From G963667675 sp964291545 (GTDB lineage: Bacteria; Chloroflexota; Dehalococcoidia; Lucifugimonadales; UBA3495), in the NCBI GenBank assembly GCA_964291545.2, contig OZ219859.1:102060-166059 (forward strand): DNA of 64,000 nucleotides, written 5' to 3'. Below the pieces are notes generated by a model. That model was not told where the DNA came from and searched no databases. It worked only from the letters and a program-made list of their open reading frames with translations. The translations under genes and the position numbers were made by a program. Shown here in pieces: positions 43,699 through 52,342 of this stretch (positions are counted from its first letter, which is position 1; each line of letters starts with the position of its first letter).

Positions 43699-44873
43699 GC
43701 GGCCACTCCCTCGTCGCTGATGAGCGCGGCCATTGCGGCTTCCCGGCTGATGGTGCCGACGCAACGTCCCCCGTCCAGTACGGCAATGGGGCCGTCGCCG
43801 TCGATGGTGAGGGGTATGAGGCTTTCCAGGCGTGTATCCGGCTCGACCACGGGGCAGGAGTCCCGCATAACCGAAGCAACGCTGGCGTTGTTCCCGCCGC
43901 CTCCGGGCACGTCCGCCAGGAGCACGGCGCCGACGAACTGCTCACTCCCGTCAACCACCACTGCGCACTCGCATTCCTGCGCGGCCAGCTTGTCCGCCAC
44001 GCCGGCCAGTCCCTCGTCCGCGGCGCAGAAGACCTGGGACGGGGCCATAACGGTCCGTGCGGTAAGCACCTTGGAACGGGGTACGTCGCGCGTGAAGTCC
44101 CGAACGTAATCATCGATGGGGTTGGATACCAGCTCCTCCGGCGTTCCCACCTGCACGAACTCGCCGTCCTTCATGATGGCCACCCGGTCGCCGACTTTCA
44201 GGGCTTCGAGAAAATCGTGAGTTATGAAGACCATCGTCTTCTGGACCATTTGCTGCAGTCCAATCAACTGGTCCTGCATCTCCCGCCGGATCAATGGGTC
44301 AAGAGCGCTGAAGGGCTCGTCGAAGAGCAGGATCTCCGGGTCGGCGGCCAATGCCCGGGCCAGGCCGACCCGCTGTTGCATTCCGCCGCTCAACTCGTGG
44401 GGGAACCGTTCCTCCCATCCCGAGAGGCCCACCAGTTCGATGACTTCGGCGGCGCGTCCGCGCTGGGTGGCCTTGCCGATGCCCTGGACCTGCAGGCCGA
44501 AGACCACGTTTTCAAAGACCCGCTTGTGGGGGAAGTTGCCGAAGTGCTGGAAGACCATTCCCATCTTGTGACGGCGAACGTCCCGCAATTGCTGCTTGTT
44601 CATGGCGAGCATGTCCTCGCCGTCTATGCGGATTTCCCCGCGGGTCGGCTCGATCAGCCGGCTGAGGCAGCGTACTAGGGTCGACTTGCCGCTGCCGGAG
44701 AGACCCATGATTACAAAGGTCTCGCCCTCGCCTACGTGAAACGAAACGTCCCGCACCGCCAGAACGCAGCCGGTCTCGGCCAATACCTCTTCCCTGGACT
44801 GGCCAGGCCTTACCGAGTCGGCGAGCTCAAAGGCCCCTTCGCCGAAGACTTTCCAGAGGTTCTGGCAGACCAG
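43695..44873 (-). CDS. Quaternary-amine ABC transporter ATPase (ProV/OpuAA type) with CBS domains
   Basis: An ATPase with Walker A GLSGSGKST, signature LSGGMQQRVGLARAL, Walker B ILLFDEPFSALD, and two C-terminal CBS-type regions (about the last 110 residues) that in OpuA sense ionic strength. The first ATG/GTG/TTG in frame is TTG 44783, but ProV-like sequence continues upstream in frame (RLVCQNLWKVFGEGAFELAD), so the true start must be earlier and non-standard. CTG 44873 is used here. An ATC at 44954, with AGGGGAG seven bases before it, is another candidate. Its stop overlaps the permease start. Substrate class is inferred from the family. Confidence 0.85.
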   Translation of the reverse strand: MVCQNLWKVFGEGAFELADSVRPGQSREEVLAETGCVLAVRDVSFHVGEGETFVIMGLSGSGKSTLVRCLSRLIEPTRGEIRIDGEDMLAMNKQQLRDVRRHKMGMVFQHFGNFPHKRVFENVVFGLQVQGIGKATQRGRAAEVIELVGLSGWEERFPHELSGGMQQRVGLARALAADPEILLFDEPFSALDPLIRREMQDQLIGLQQMVQKTMVFITHDFLEALKVGDRVAIMKDGEFVQVGTPEELVSNPIDDYVRDFTRDVPRSKVLTARTVMAPSQVFCAADEGLAGVADKLAAQECECAVVVDGSEQFVGAVLLADVPGGGGNNASVASVMRDSCPVVEPDTRLESLIPLTIDGDGPIAVLDGGRCVGTISREAAMAALISDEGVAA

Positions 44874-45210
44874 CCTTGAACCGGCGTCCGCCCCGGATTG
44901 ACCGGCCGGCCCATCAAGGTTGGCAGCCGTGTATTCTCTTGCCGAGTTCCCGATGGTTTCACTCCCCTCTGTCGCTCAGGACGGGACGCTGGTAAACAGG
45001 CAGGCCCCTGCGGCGGAACACCCATTCGCCGGGCTGGAGTTTGGCTTCTTCCGGCGATTCAGCCCGTGGCTGTCAGTCTAGGCAAAGACCAACCAGCCAA
45101 AGCAGCCAAACGAAAATGTAGATTCGAGCGGGAAAACGCCAATTATAACATCGCTGGCCGCCGCTCAACGGGCGAAATGGCCGCAAGGGACGCGGCGCTG
45201 TTGTGCCGCG
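44874..45210. other. Region between transporter ATPase and GMC gene
   Basis: About 340 bases. The first 80 (to 44954) may encode an extended N-terminus of the ATPase. The rest has no gene or strong repeat that I can support. Confidence 0.4.
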
Positions 45211-46761
45211 TCAAACACCCTTGACGAAATCAGCCACCCGCTCCGCCATGGCCATCACCGTAAGGTTGAGGTTTGCCCTCACCGTGTCAGGCATGATCGA
45301 GGCGTCGACGGCCCGCAGCCTGTCAACGCCGTAGACCCTGCCGAACTGGTCCACAACGGCCAGCGGGTCGCTTGACGGCCCCATCTTGCAGGTGCTCGAC
45401 ACGTGGTGCGCCGTGATCAATTCCCGCTTCATCCAGGAATCCAGCGCGTCGTCGGAGTGCAAAACGTCGTCCGGCGGAGCGCACCGCTCCTCGATTATCT
45501 GGTCAAATGCCTTGTCCTTGAACAAATCGGCGCACACCCTGACGGCTTCCCGCAGACGGGACCTGTCGAAGGGGTCGTCCAATAGGTTGAAGTCGAGGTA
45601 CGGGGCCAGCCCGGGGTCGCTGGACTGGATGCGCAACTCTCCCTGGCTCAAGGCCAGGTTGAGGCACAGGCTGACGCCCACGCCTACCGGGTCCTCGTGG
45701 TCCAGTCCCCTCATAGGACTTTCCGCCGAGTAGTTGCCCATGTAGATGATCAGGTCGTTCTTGAAAGGCGAACCCGAGGCGGTAAACCGCAGCGTGACCG
45801 TGCCCGTTGTCACCTGGTCCACGTCCAGCGGGAATCCCGGGCGCGTCCGCCAGGACATTGGCACGTCCGGGTGGTCTCGCAGGTTGCGCCCCACGCCTGG
45901 GAGGTCCTGCACGACGGGTATGTCCAACTGTCGCAGCTGCTCCCCCGGTCCGATGCCCGACAGCGCCAGGATGTGCGGCGTTCCAATGGCGCCGGCGCAG
46001 AGGATGATCTCCTCGCCGTACACGGAAAACTCCTCGCTGCCGTCGATGACCCGCAGTCCCACTGCTCGCCGGCCGTCGAAGATGACTCCGCTGGCCAGGC
46101 AGTTGGGCCTGATCGTCAGTCCCGGCCGGTGACGGGCCTGTTGCAGGTAGCCGATTGCCGTGCTGACCCGGACCCGTTCGGCAATGTTAAACGCAATGGG
46201 CCCCACACCCGTGGATCCCGGTCGATTGTGGTCCGGGCAATCGGGAAACCCGGCGTCCCGGCAGGCCTGGTAGAAGGCCTGTGCCTGCGGGGGCCACTGG
46301 CCGGGTTGGATTCTGCCGCAGCTAATGGGGCCGTCCGAACCGTGGTACTCGTTTGCGAAGTCCCGGTCCGACTCCAGCTTTTTCATGTAGGGAAATATCT
46401 TCTCGAAGCTCCATTCGGAGTTCCCCCACTCCGCCCAGCGGTCGTAGTCCTCCGGCATGCCCCTGAGGAACTGGGCGTCGTTGACGGCGCTGGAGCCCCC
46501 GGTGACCTTCCCGCGGGGAATATCGATCCAGGCCTGATCGGTCGCCCTGGCGCGAAATTGCCAGATGTGACCGCTGTCCCAGAGCGCCTCACCGGTCCCA
46601 TAGGCATACCTCACCGGGTCTGGTATCTGCTCCAACGCGGGGTAGTCTGCCCCAGCTTCCAGGAGCAGCACTGACCGGCCGCTGTCTTCCGTCAGCCGGG
46701 CGGCCATTACCGCGCCCGCAGACCCGGCTCCTACGATAATGTGGTCGTATTTCTCATTCAC
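45211..46761 (-). CDS. GMC oxidoreductase, choline-dehydrogenase-like
   Basis: A 516-residue FAD enzyme of the glucose-methanol-choline family. It has the FAD-binding IIVGAGSAGAVMAARL at the N-terminus, the GMC signature GKVTGGSSAVNDAQFLRG near 85, AGAIGTPHILALSGIG near 255, and the C-terminal AHHVSSTCKMG and RVYGVDRLRAVDASIMP regions with the catalytic His pair area. Closest by eye are bacterial choline dehydrogenases (BetA) and alcohol dehydrogenases of similar length. The start is GTG 46761. It lies upstream of a betaine/choline-class transporter in the same direction, which favours choline or a related amino alcohol as substrate, though this is inference. Confidence 0.88.
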   Translation of the reverse strand: MNEKYDHIIVGAGSAGAVMAARLTEDSGRSVLLLEAGADYPALEQIPDPVRYAYGTGEALWDSGHIWQFRARATDQAWIDIPRGKVTGGSSAVNDAQFLRGMPEDYDRWAEWGNSEWSFEKIFPYMKKLESDRDFANEYHGSDGPISCGRIQPGQWPPQAQAFYQACRDAGFPDCPDHNRPGSTGVGPIAFNIAERVRVSTAIGYLQQARHRPGLTIRPNCLASGVIFDGRRAVGLRVIDGSEEFSVYGEEIILCAGAIGTPHILALSGIGPGEQLRQLDIPVVQDLPGVGRNLRDHPDVPMSWRTRPGFPLDVDQVTTGTVTLRFTASGSPFKNDLIIYMGNYSAESPMRGLDHEDPVGVGVSLCLNLALSQGELRIQSSDPGLAPYLDFNLLDDPFDRSRLREAVRVCADLFKDKAFDQIIEERCAPPDDVLHSDDALDSWMKRELITAHHVSSTCKMGPSSDPLAVVDQFGRVYGVDRLRAVDASIMPDTVRANLNLTVMAMAERVADFVKGV

Positions 46762-46841
46762 GATGCACGAAAATCCCTATCGACTGGATCGCCCCGGCAG
46801 CGAATCCTATCATGGTCGGCGCTATTCTCCAACCGGCGAGG

Positions 46842-47864
46842 CTAAATGGCATTGAGCAGCCCGTTGGCTGCGTACCCCGCCGCGCATGCGCCGGCAATCG
46901 CCAGCACAACGTACAACACAAAAACCCTGGCCCGCACGACAGCCGCCACCGCTACCGCGGCGTACAGGCTCACGGCAGCCCCGGATATCATCAGCCCCAG
47001 GGCGGCCCCGAAGCTCATCCCCATGTCCATTAGCCCCCTGACCAGGGGCAACGCCGCGTAGCCGTCCAGGTACATTGGAGCGCCCACCACCACTGCCAGC
47101 GGGACCGATGCCCCCGCGTCTGCGCCGAACAGCGATATCACCCAGGCCTCCGGGACCAGCCGGTGCAGGAACACCTCCAGCACTAGGGCCAGGGCCAGCC
47201 ATCGGATCATCGGCCTGGCGCTGTCCCAGGCCGCCGCCCAGAAACCGCTTTGCCCCTCGTCGCAGCCGTCTTGCTGGAGAGATTCAGGCCGCATCAGGTC
47301 TCGGCCTGCGCCGCGGTACCCCGGCAGGACGGCCGTCACGCAGCCCGCCAGCAGCCCAATGCCGAAGGCCGACGCGGCCTTGGCCACCGCGAATGGAACG
47401 CCGATTATTCCCGCGGTGATCAGCAGCATGCTCGGGTCCGTCACTGGTGAGGCGACCCAGAACGCCATCACCGGGGCAATGGGCAGGCCGCGGCGCAGCA
47501 AAGTCGCTATCAACGGCAGCACTCCCAGGCCGCATACCGGCGTGACTGCGCCGATGAAGCTGGCGATCACCACCGACCGTACCGGCCCGCCCTTCAGCCA
47601 GGACAGGGCCCGGTCGGACCAGCGCCCCGTCGTCAGTGCCCCGGCCAGCAGGGCGGCTACCACGACCACCGGAAGCAGTGTCAGCAGGCCGCGCCCAACG
47701 TCCCGCAGCATGTCGGCGTTTGCTTCTGGGGCCAACGACCCGGCGGCCAGCAAAGCCCCGGTGACGGGCCAAATCAAGCCTATTCGACCCGGCAGCATGG
47801 CGAGGGGACGCCAACGCAGAAAGGCGTTTACTTTGGCGACTGAACCGGATTCCAGATAGGCCAT
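46842..47864 (-). CDS. UPF0718/DUF318-type permease
   Basis: A 340-residue membrane protein of the UPF0718 (YraQ/ArsP-like) permease family, about eight to ten helices. The conserved core is visible in the first half (PVCGLGVLPLIATLLRRGLPIAPVMAFWVASPVTDP) and its weaker copy in the second half (GAPMYLDGYAALPLVRGLMDMGMSFGAALGLMISG). Some relatives export trivalent organoarsenicals and others occur with thioredoxin-like genes; none of these accompany it here. ATG 47864 is used instead of TTG 47873. It is 80 bases from the GMC gene on the same strand. Confidence 0.8.
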   Translation of the reverse strand: MAYLESGSVAKVNAFLRWRPLAMLPGRIGLIWPVTGALLAAGSLAPEANADMLRDVGRGLLTLLPVVVVAALLAGALTTGRWSDRALSWLKGGPVRSVVIASFIGAVTPVCGLGVLPLIATLLRRGLPIAPVMAFWVASPVTDPSMLLITAGIIGVPFAVAKAASAFGIGLLAGCVTAVLPGYRGAGRDLMRPESLQQDGCDEGQSGFWAAAWDSARPMIRWLALALVLEVFLHRLVPEAWVISLFGADAGASVPLAVVVGAPMYLDGYAALPLVRGLMDMGMSFGAALGLMISGAAVSLYAAVAVAAVVRARVFVLYVVLAIAGACAAGYAANGLLNAI

Positions 47865-47921
47865 TACACTCAATTATCCCAGGGCCGGCCCCCAAGCGCG
47901 CCGGGTTGCCCGCCCAGGCCG

Positions 47922-49019
47922 TTACAGGCCAATGGTTCTCGCGGAATCGAGGTCGGAAATGGCGGCGCCGATTCGCTCCAGGGTGTTGCGCAGGTAGAGC
48001 TGGGCCCTTTCCCCTTCGTAAGCACAGTAGCCTCCGGTCACTACCCAGAATACAAAGAGCTCCAGCATGGAAAGCCGGTAGTCTTCCCAGCATTCGTCGA
48101 ACGAGTAGCCCCTTACGCCGCCCTCTTCCAGGGCTGCGTGATATGCGCGCACCAGGGCCAACTCCTCACGCCTCCGCTGCTGAGGGGGAAACGCCTCGCT
48201 TATGAACGTGGCCGCGTCGTAGACGCCCCGGCCTCGCACGCAAAACTCCCAGTCCGCTACCACCGGCCCAGGTTCTGGACTATCGTGGAAGAAACAATTG
48301 TCCAGCCGGTAGTCCCCGTGAATAATCGTGCAGGGAGGCTTGGTCAGCCTGGCCTTTATCCTGTGCGATTCAGTGGCGACACGGTCTCCCAGGGACCGCA
48401 AGCCCTGCGGCATTCCATCCCCCGCCTGGGCCAGCAGCGAACTCCACGCCCCGTCGTACAATTCCCGGTAGGTGCAGGCTTCCGCCTCCCTCCAGGGCAT
48501 CCAGTCCAGGCGTTCCAGGAGCGGGCTGTCCCACCATTGCGCCTGGAATCCGGCCAGGGCGAGAAGGCAGCGGCGGGCTTCCTCCATGGTGCAGCCCGCC
48601 ACGCTGTCCCCCTGCCTGGCATGGCTCATGTCCTCCAGCAGCAGGATGGTGTCGGTGCTGTCGGGGTCCATTCCGCAATGGTAGCCGCGCGGGGTCCGCA
48701 CCTGGGCGCGGTCCGCCAGTTCCCGGTAGAACATCACTTCCCGCCGGTTCTGCCCCAATTTGTCGAATACCGACCTGAGCAGAGGGTCTGCCGACGGGAG
48801 CTTTACTATGACCGTGCGCGGCAGGCTGCTGGACGCAGGCGCAGTACCGGAGCCGTAGTGAAGCCTCAGCCGGAACAACTGGTTGATGAATCCCGTGCCC
48901 TCGGCAATGGGCTCCACGGCATATCCCACCACCGGGTGGCCGCCGGGCTGCCGGTCGGCGCCCAGGGCCTCATTCAACCACCGTGGCGAGATTTCCCCCA
49001 GTTCTCTCGGGACCTTCAA
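47922..49019 (-). CDS. APH-type phosphotransferase
   Basis: A 365-residue kinase of the aminoglycoside phosphotransferase/ecdysteroid-kinase-like fold. The catalytic loop HGDYRLDNCFF (Asp and Asn as base and metal ligand) and the DFG-equivalent VVADWEFC follow each other near residues 250-275, and a Lys-bearing strand VIVKLPS is near 65. Such proteins phosphorylate small hydroxylated compounds. The TTG at 49019 is preferred because GGGAG sits four bases before it and family members begin about ten residues before the ISPRWLNEAL segment; the frame is open further upstream through a repeat element. Confidence 0.8.
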   Translation of the reverse strand: MKVPRELGEISPRWLNEALGADRQPGGHPVVGYAVEPIAEGTGFINQLFRLRLHYGSGTAPASSSLPRTVIVKLPSADPLLRSVFDKLGQNRREVMFYRELADRAQVRTPRGYHCGMDPDSTDTILLLEDMSHARQGDSVAGCTMEEARRCLLALAGFQAQWWDSPLLERLDWMPWREAEACTYRELYDGAWSSLLAQAGDGMPQGLRSLGDRVATESHRIKARLTKPPCTIIHGDYRLDNCFFHDSPEPGPVVADWEFCVRGRGVYDAATFISEAFPPQQRRREELALVRAYHAALEEGGVRGYSFDECWEDYRLSMLELFVFWVVTGGYCAYEGERAQLYLRNTLERIGAAISDLDSARTIGL

Positions 49020-49107
49020 TCCGCTCCCTCGTTTCCCGTCAATCCCAAGGTTGACTTCCGGTCCGGTCTTGGCAGGCAACACAGTCCTCCGCCTACCCGC
49101 CCTTGGA

Positions 49108-49219
49108 GACCTTTGCACAACCCTCATGCCGCCGCTCGATAACAATTGCACGGCTTGGGCTGTCCGTTCGTCCTGAGGCTCTCGAAGGGGGAACGGACAG
49201 CCGTAGCTACGCAAAGGTC
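49108..49219. repeat. MITE-like palindromic element, copy 1
   Basis: 112 bases bounded by a perfect 9-bp inverted repeat (GACCTTTGC at 49108-49116, GCAAAGGTC at 49211-49219). Inside is a GTCCGTTC palindrome with 12-bp arms (GGCTGTCCGTTC 49158-49169; GAACGGACAGCC 49191-49202). A second copy of the whole unit is at 63860-63982. Its right end overlaps the stop codon of the methyltransferase gene. Confidence 0.8.
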
Positions 49220-49931
49220 ACCACTTCCGGGCAAAGAATACGCAGTGCTCCATGGGCTTGGGGTCTTTGAAATACATGACCCCTCCCAGTTTCCCTTCCT
49301 CCTCTGGGACCACCGTCAGGCCCCGCGCTTCCAGCACGCCCAGCACCGCATCGACGTCGTATAGCTGGAATGTCCTGTCCGCGCCGTAGTCCCTGTCATA
49401 CACCCTGGCCACCCCGGTCCCGTTCTTGAACATCAGCTGCAGCACGCCGCCCGCTTTAGTCACACGCCCCAACTCCGGCAGCGTCACCCCCAGGGCTGTC
49501 TCCGGCTCGATGTGCTGGATGACCGCGTTGCAGAGCACGAAGTCGAACTGCCCCTCCGGGTGGCCGAGAGGCTTGCGCAAGTCCGTCACCGATACCCTGT
49601 CGGCGATTTCAGGATGCAGCTTCCGCGCCTCTGCGATGTTCTCTTCCACCGCGTCCACCCCGTACACGTCGTACCCCTTCTGCCAGTAGAAGAACACGTC
49701 CCGGGCCCCTGCGCCGCAGCCCGCGTCCAGCCCGCGGCATCCCGGCGGGACCAGCTCCTGGAGCCGGTCCATCAGGTCCGTGTCCCCGCCGAGTTTTGGA
49801 TGTGACGACTCCAAGTACACCGACTGGATGAAGTTGTGGCTCACCTCGGCGTACCGTTGGGCGTGGCTCCGGTAAAAGGACTCGGAAAAGTCCGGGGCGC
49901 CGGTTATTTCAGAAGGGCCGCTCATACGCAT
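49218..49931 (-). CDS. Class I SAM-dependent methyltransferase
   Basis: A 237-residue Rossmann methyltransferase. SAM-binding motif I is LDAGCGAGARDVFF near residue 68, the acidic end of strand two is VYGVDAVEENIAEARKL, and motif IV-V is FDFVLCNAVIQHIEPETAL. The N-terminal 50 residues (SESFYRSHAQRYAEVSHNFIQ) form a lid helix typical of small-molecule methyltransferases. The ATG at 49931 follows GAGAG. It lies seven bases after the SDR gene on the same strand, so the two are probably one transcript. Its substrate is unknown. Confidence 0.88.
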   Translation of the reverse strand: MRMSGPSEITGAPDFSESFYRSHAQRYAEVSHNFIQSVYLESSHPKLGGDTDLMDRLQELVPPGCRGLDAGCGAGARDVFFYWQKGYDVYGVDAVEENIAEARKLHPEIADRVSVTDLRKPLGHPEGQFDFVLCNAVIQHIEPETALGVTLPELGRVTKAGGVLQLMFKNGTGVARVYDRDYGADRTFQLYDVDAVLGVLEARGLTVVPEEEGKLGGVMYFKDPKPMEHCVFFARKW

Positions 49932-49937
49932 GGACTC

Positions 49938-50645
49938 TCAGACCTCATAGAGATCGATGAACTGGCCGATCATGGCGTCGGGGGCCTGGGCCGCCAGGTA
50001 CAAGGCCGCCTGGGCCACCTGCTCGCTGCTCATCCACCCCGGGTCGCCCTCAGGCCGGACAGTCCGGCTCATGTCGGTATCCACCCCGCCGGGATTTATG
50101 CCGTTGACCTTGATGCCGTGGTCGCGCAGCGAGTTGGCCAGCGAGATCGTATATCCCACCACGCCCCACTTGGACGCCGGATAGGCTCCGTAGTCCGACG
50201 AGGGGCGTCCGACGACCGACGACCCCATGTTGATGATAACTCCCTGCCGTCTTGCCACCATGTGTGGAGCGACGGCCCGGCACACCGCGTGCATGCCCCG
50301 CAGGTTGGTGTTGATCACCTCGTCCCACTGCTCCATCGTGGTCTCCCAGACCGGCGTGTGGTAGGTCGTCACCCCGGAGTTGTTCACCAGCACGTCAATC
50401 CGGCCCCACCGTTCAATCACCTGTTCCGCCACGCGGGCTGCGTCCTCCTCCCGCGTAACGTCCAGGATGTGTGCCTCGGCCGTCCCTCCGCCGGCCCGTA
50501 TCTCCTCCGCCGCATCGTCCAGGCGTTCCTTGTCCCGCCCGGTCACTATGGTCACGGCGCCCTCGGCGGCGAAGCACAAGGCAATGGCCCGGCCGATGCC
50601 CCGGCCGCCGCCGGTGATAAACGCAACCTTATCCTTCAAAAGCAT
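49938..50645 (-). CDS. Short-chain dehydrogenase/reductase
   Basis: A 235-residue classical SDR. The NAD(P)-binding TGGGRGIG is at residues 11-18, NNSG of the fourth strand near 89, the catalytic Ser in MGSSVVG near 140 and the YPASK motif near 155. An acidic or basic residue after the second strand (TGRDKERLDD) suggests NADP. The ATG at 50645 follows GAGG. It shares a transcript with the methyltransferase and is preceded by the sulfatase-like gene on the same strand. No specific substrate is indicated. Confidence 0.92.
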   Translation of the reverse strand: MLLKDKVAFITGGGRGIGRAIALCFAAEGAVTIVTGRDKERLDDAAEEIRAGGGTAEAHILDVTREEDAARVAEQVIERWGRIDVLVNNSGVTTYHTPVWETTMEQWDEVINTNLRGMHAVCRAVAPHMVARRQGVIINMGSSVVGRPSSDYGAYPASKWGVVGYTISLANSLRDHGIKVNGINPGGVDTDMSRTVRPEGDPGWMSSEQVAQAALYLAAQAPDAMIGQFIDLYEV

Positions 50646-50752
50646 TCAATACCTCATCCCAATGGACAGGTCTCTCCGGCAAAGCGCCGGCAACTTGGTG
50701 AACGTGACCGCCGCCGAGGCTGTACCGGAGGGTTGAGTTGCCGGCCGCCGGG

Positions 50753-52150
50753 CTAAATCCGCAGTTCCAGCCTGGGCTGCAGCAGGCGGTCCGGGACCGT
50801 GGTCTCGCGCATGAACCGCACCAGCGTCTGGTGAATTTCCGAGGCCACGTCCATGCGTGCTGCTATAACGTTGTCGAGCTGATGGGGGTCGGTGTTCAGA
50901 TTATACAACTGCGACACCCCCGGCACTGGACTGTACAGCAGGCTCCACTCCCCCGAGGTCACGGTGGTAACCGGCGGCTCCAGCAGGGTGCGCAACAGGC
51001 TGTCCACCGAGGCCACCGGATCGCCCGGATTGGCGAACGGCAGGCTGCTGACCACGTAGTCGCGACCCGGACGCGACGGGTCCCGCATCCCCGGCGCCAG
51101 AGAGCGGCCCTGCACGTAGTCCGGCGCGTCCAGCCCCAGCAGGTCCAGCACCGTGGGCATCACGTCGATGGCCGAACTCATCCCCTGGTAGGCCCCCGGC
51201 GACACCCCCGGCGCGCGAATCAGCAGCGGCAGGTGCACGATCTCCTCGTACAGGGGGCAATAGCTCCACTGGGAACCCGGCTCGTCGTAGGGCCTTAGCG
51301 TCCCGTCAGGGTACTTGTCAGAGCTCATCTTGCCGAAGAGGCCGCCGTGCTCTCCGAAGTAGAACCCGTGGTCGGTGGTGAATATGACCACCGTCTTGTC
51401 GGCAAGCCCCATGTTTTCCACCGACCTCAGCAGATACCCCGCCCAGGTGTCCACCATGGTGATCTCGCCGCAGTACGTGGCATGCCCCTTCTCGAGCTGC
51501 TCCTCGGTGTAGCCCGGCACGTCGTGCCAGTTGCCGTAGACCGGCAACACCAGCTCGCCGTCGTAGTCCGGCAAATACAACTCCGTGTAGTAAGACGGAG
51601 CGTCCCACGGCTCGTGGGGGTCCCAGGTGTCCACGTACAAAAAGAAGTCCTCTTTGTAGTGCCCTTCCAGCCACCGCATCGCCGACATGAAGGTCTTGGG
51701 CGCGTTCCTGTCCCCCTCGTGCCGCCAAGCGTCCCGCACGTCCAGGGCCTCGTGGTGATAGCCGGGTTCGGGGATCAACGACCACAGCGTGTCCTGCCCC
51801 GTGTTCATAAAGAACGACTGAAAGCCCCGGTCGTAGTTCATGCCGTCCCGGAGGTAGTAGGGCGTGTCCACGGACGCCGCCGTGTGAAAGCCGTTCCTGG
51901 CCAGGATCTCCGCCAAAGTGCTGACCCCGGTTGGCAGCGGCTCCCATCCCATGAAGGACATCGTCCAGCGCCCCGTCTGGTGGTCCGCCCTGGTCGGCAT
52001 GGTGGGAAAGGCCGCCGAGTAGTGCCGGTCGAAACGGACCGCGCCGGCGGCCAGCCCGTCCAGGGAGGGCGTCCGGATCCTTTTGTTGCCGTAGGCGCCT
52101 ATGTGGTCGCGGCGAAACGTATCCGACACAATCCAGATGACGTTCATCAT
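50753..52150 (-). CDS. Sulfatase-fold hydrolase with Thr at the nucleophile site
   Basis: A 465-residue alkaline-phosphatase-superfamily protein of the sulfatase type. Metal-binding segments are clear: IVSDTFRRDHIGAYGN at the start (Asp10) and VIFTTDHGFYFGEHG near 265. The activation motif normally reads C/S-x-P-x-R, with the Cys or Ser made into formylglycine. Here it reads TMPTR with Thr50 in that place, followed by the usual TG six residues later. The protein may use Thr as nucleophile, as phosphonate and phosphodiester hydrolases of this superfamily do, or may be inactive. The ATG at 52150 follows GGGAG. No anaerobic or FGE-type maturase is nearby. Confidence 0.88.
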   Translation of the reverse strand: MMNVIWIVSDTFRRDHIGAYGNKRIRTPSLDGLAAGAVRFDRHYSAAFPTMPTRADHQTGRWTMSFMGWEPLPTGVSTLAEILARNGFHTAASVDTPYYLRDGMNYDRGFQSFFMNTGQDTLWSLIPEPGYHHEALDVRDAWRHEGDRNAPKTFMSAMRWLEGHYKEDFFLYVDTWDPHEPWDAPSYYTELYLPDYDGELVLPVYGNWHDVPGYTEEQLEKGHATYCGEITMVDTWAGYLLRSVENMGLADKTVVIFTTDHGFYFGEHGGLFGKMSSDKYPDGTLRPYDEPGSQWSYCPLYEEIVHLPLLIRAPGVSPGAYQGMSSAIDVMPTVLDLLGLDAPDYVQGRSLAPGMRDPSRPGRDYVVSSLPFANPGDPVASVDSLLRTLLEPPVTTVTSGEWSLLYSPVPGVSQLYNLNTDPHQLDNVIAARMDVASEIHQTLVRFMRETTVPDRLLQPRLELRI

Positions 52151-52255
52151 GTATCTCCCTGCAAACAGGCGGTAATGAATTTATTATCACAAAACGGGCT
52201 GCTATGAAAAGAGCAGCAGCGGAAACGTCGACCGCACCTGCCCCTCAAGCCGTCG

Positions 52256-52284
52256 TTGCCAACCCCACGGCAGGTTGTTAGAAT
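52256..52284 (+). promoter_or_regulatory. Promoter of the Asp-box propeller gene
   Basis: TTGCCA (52256-52261), a 17-base spacer and TAGAAT (52279-52284) lie 58 bases before the ATG at 52343, in the divergent region with the sulfatase-like gene. Confidence 0.55.
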
Positions 52285-52342
52285 CACGCCCATACAGCCG
52301 CACCATATTGGACCTTAGCAGCGAGTTGCGCAGGAGGGCGTC

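Noticed and set aside
49108..49219. Integron attC site
   Set aside because: The ends lack the RYYYAAC and GTTRRRY core sites, and no integrase is in the window.
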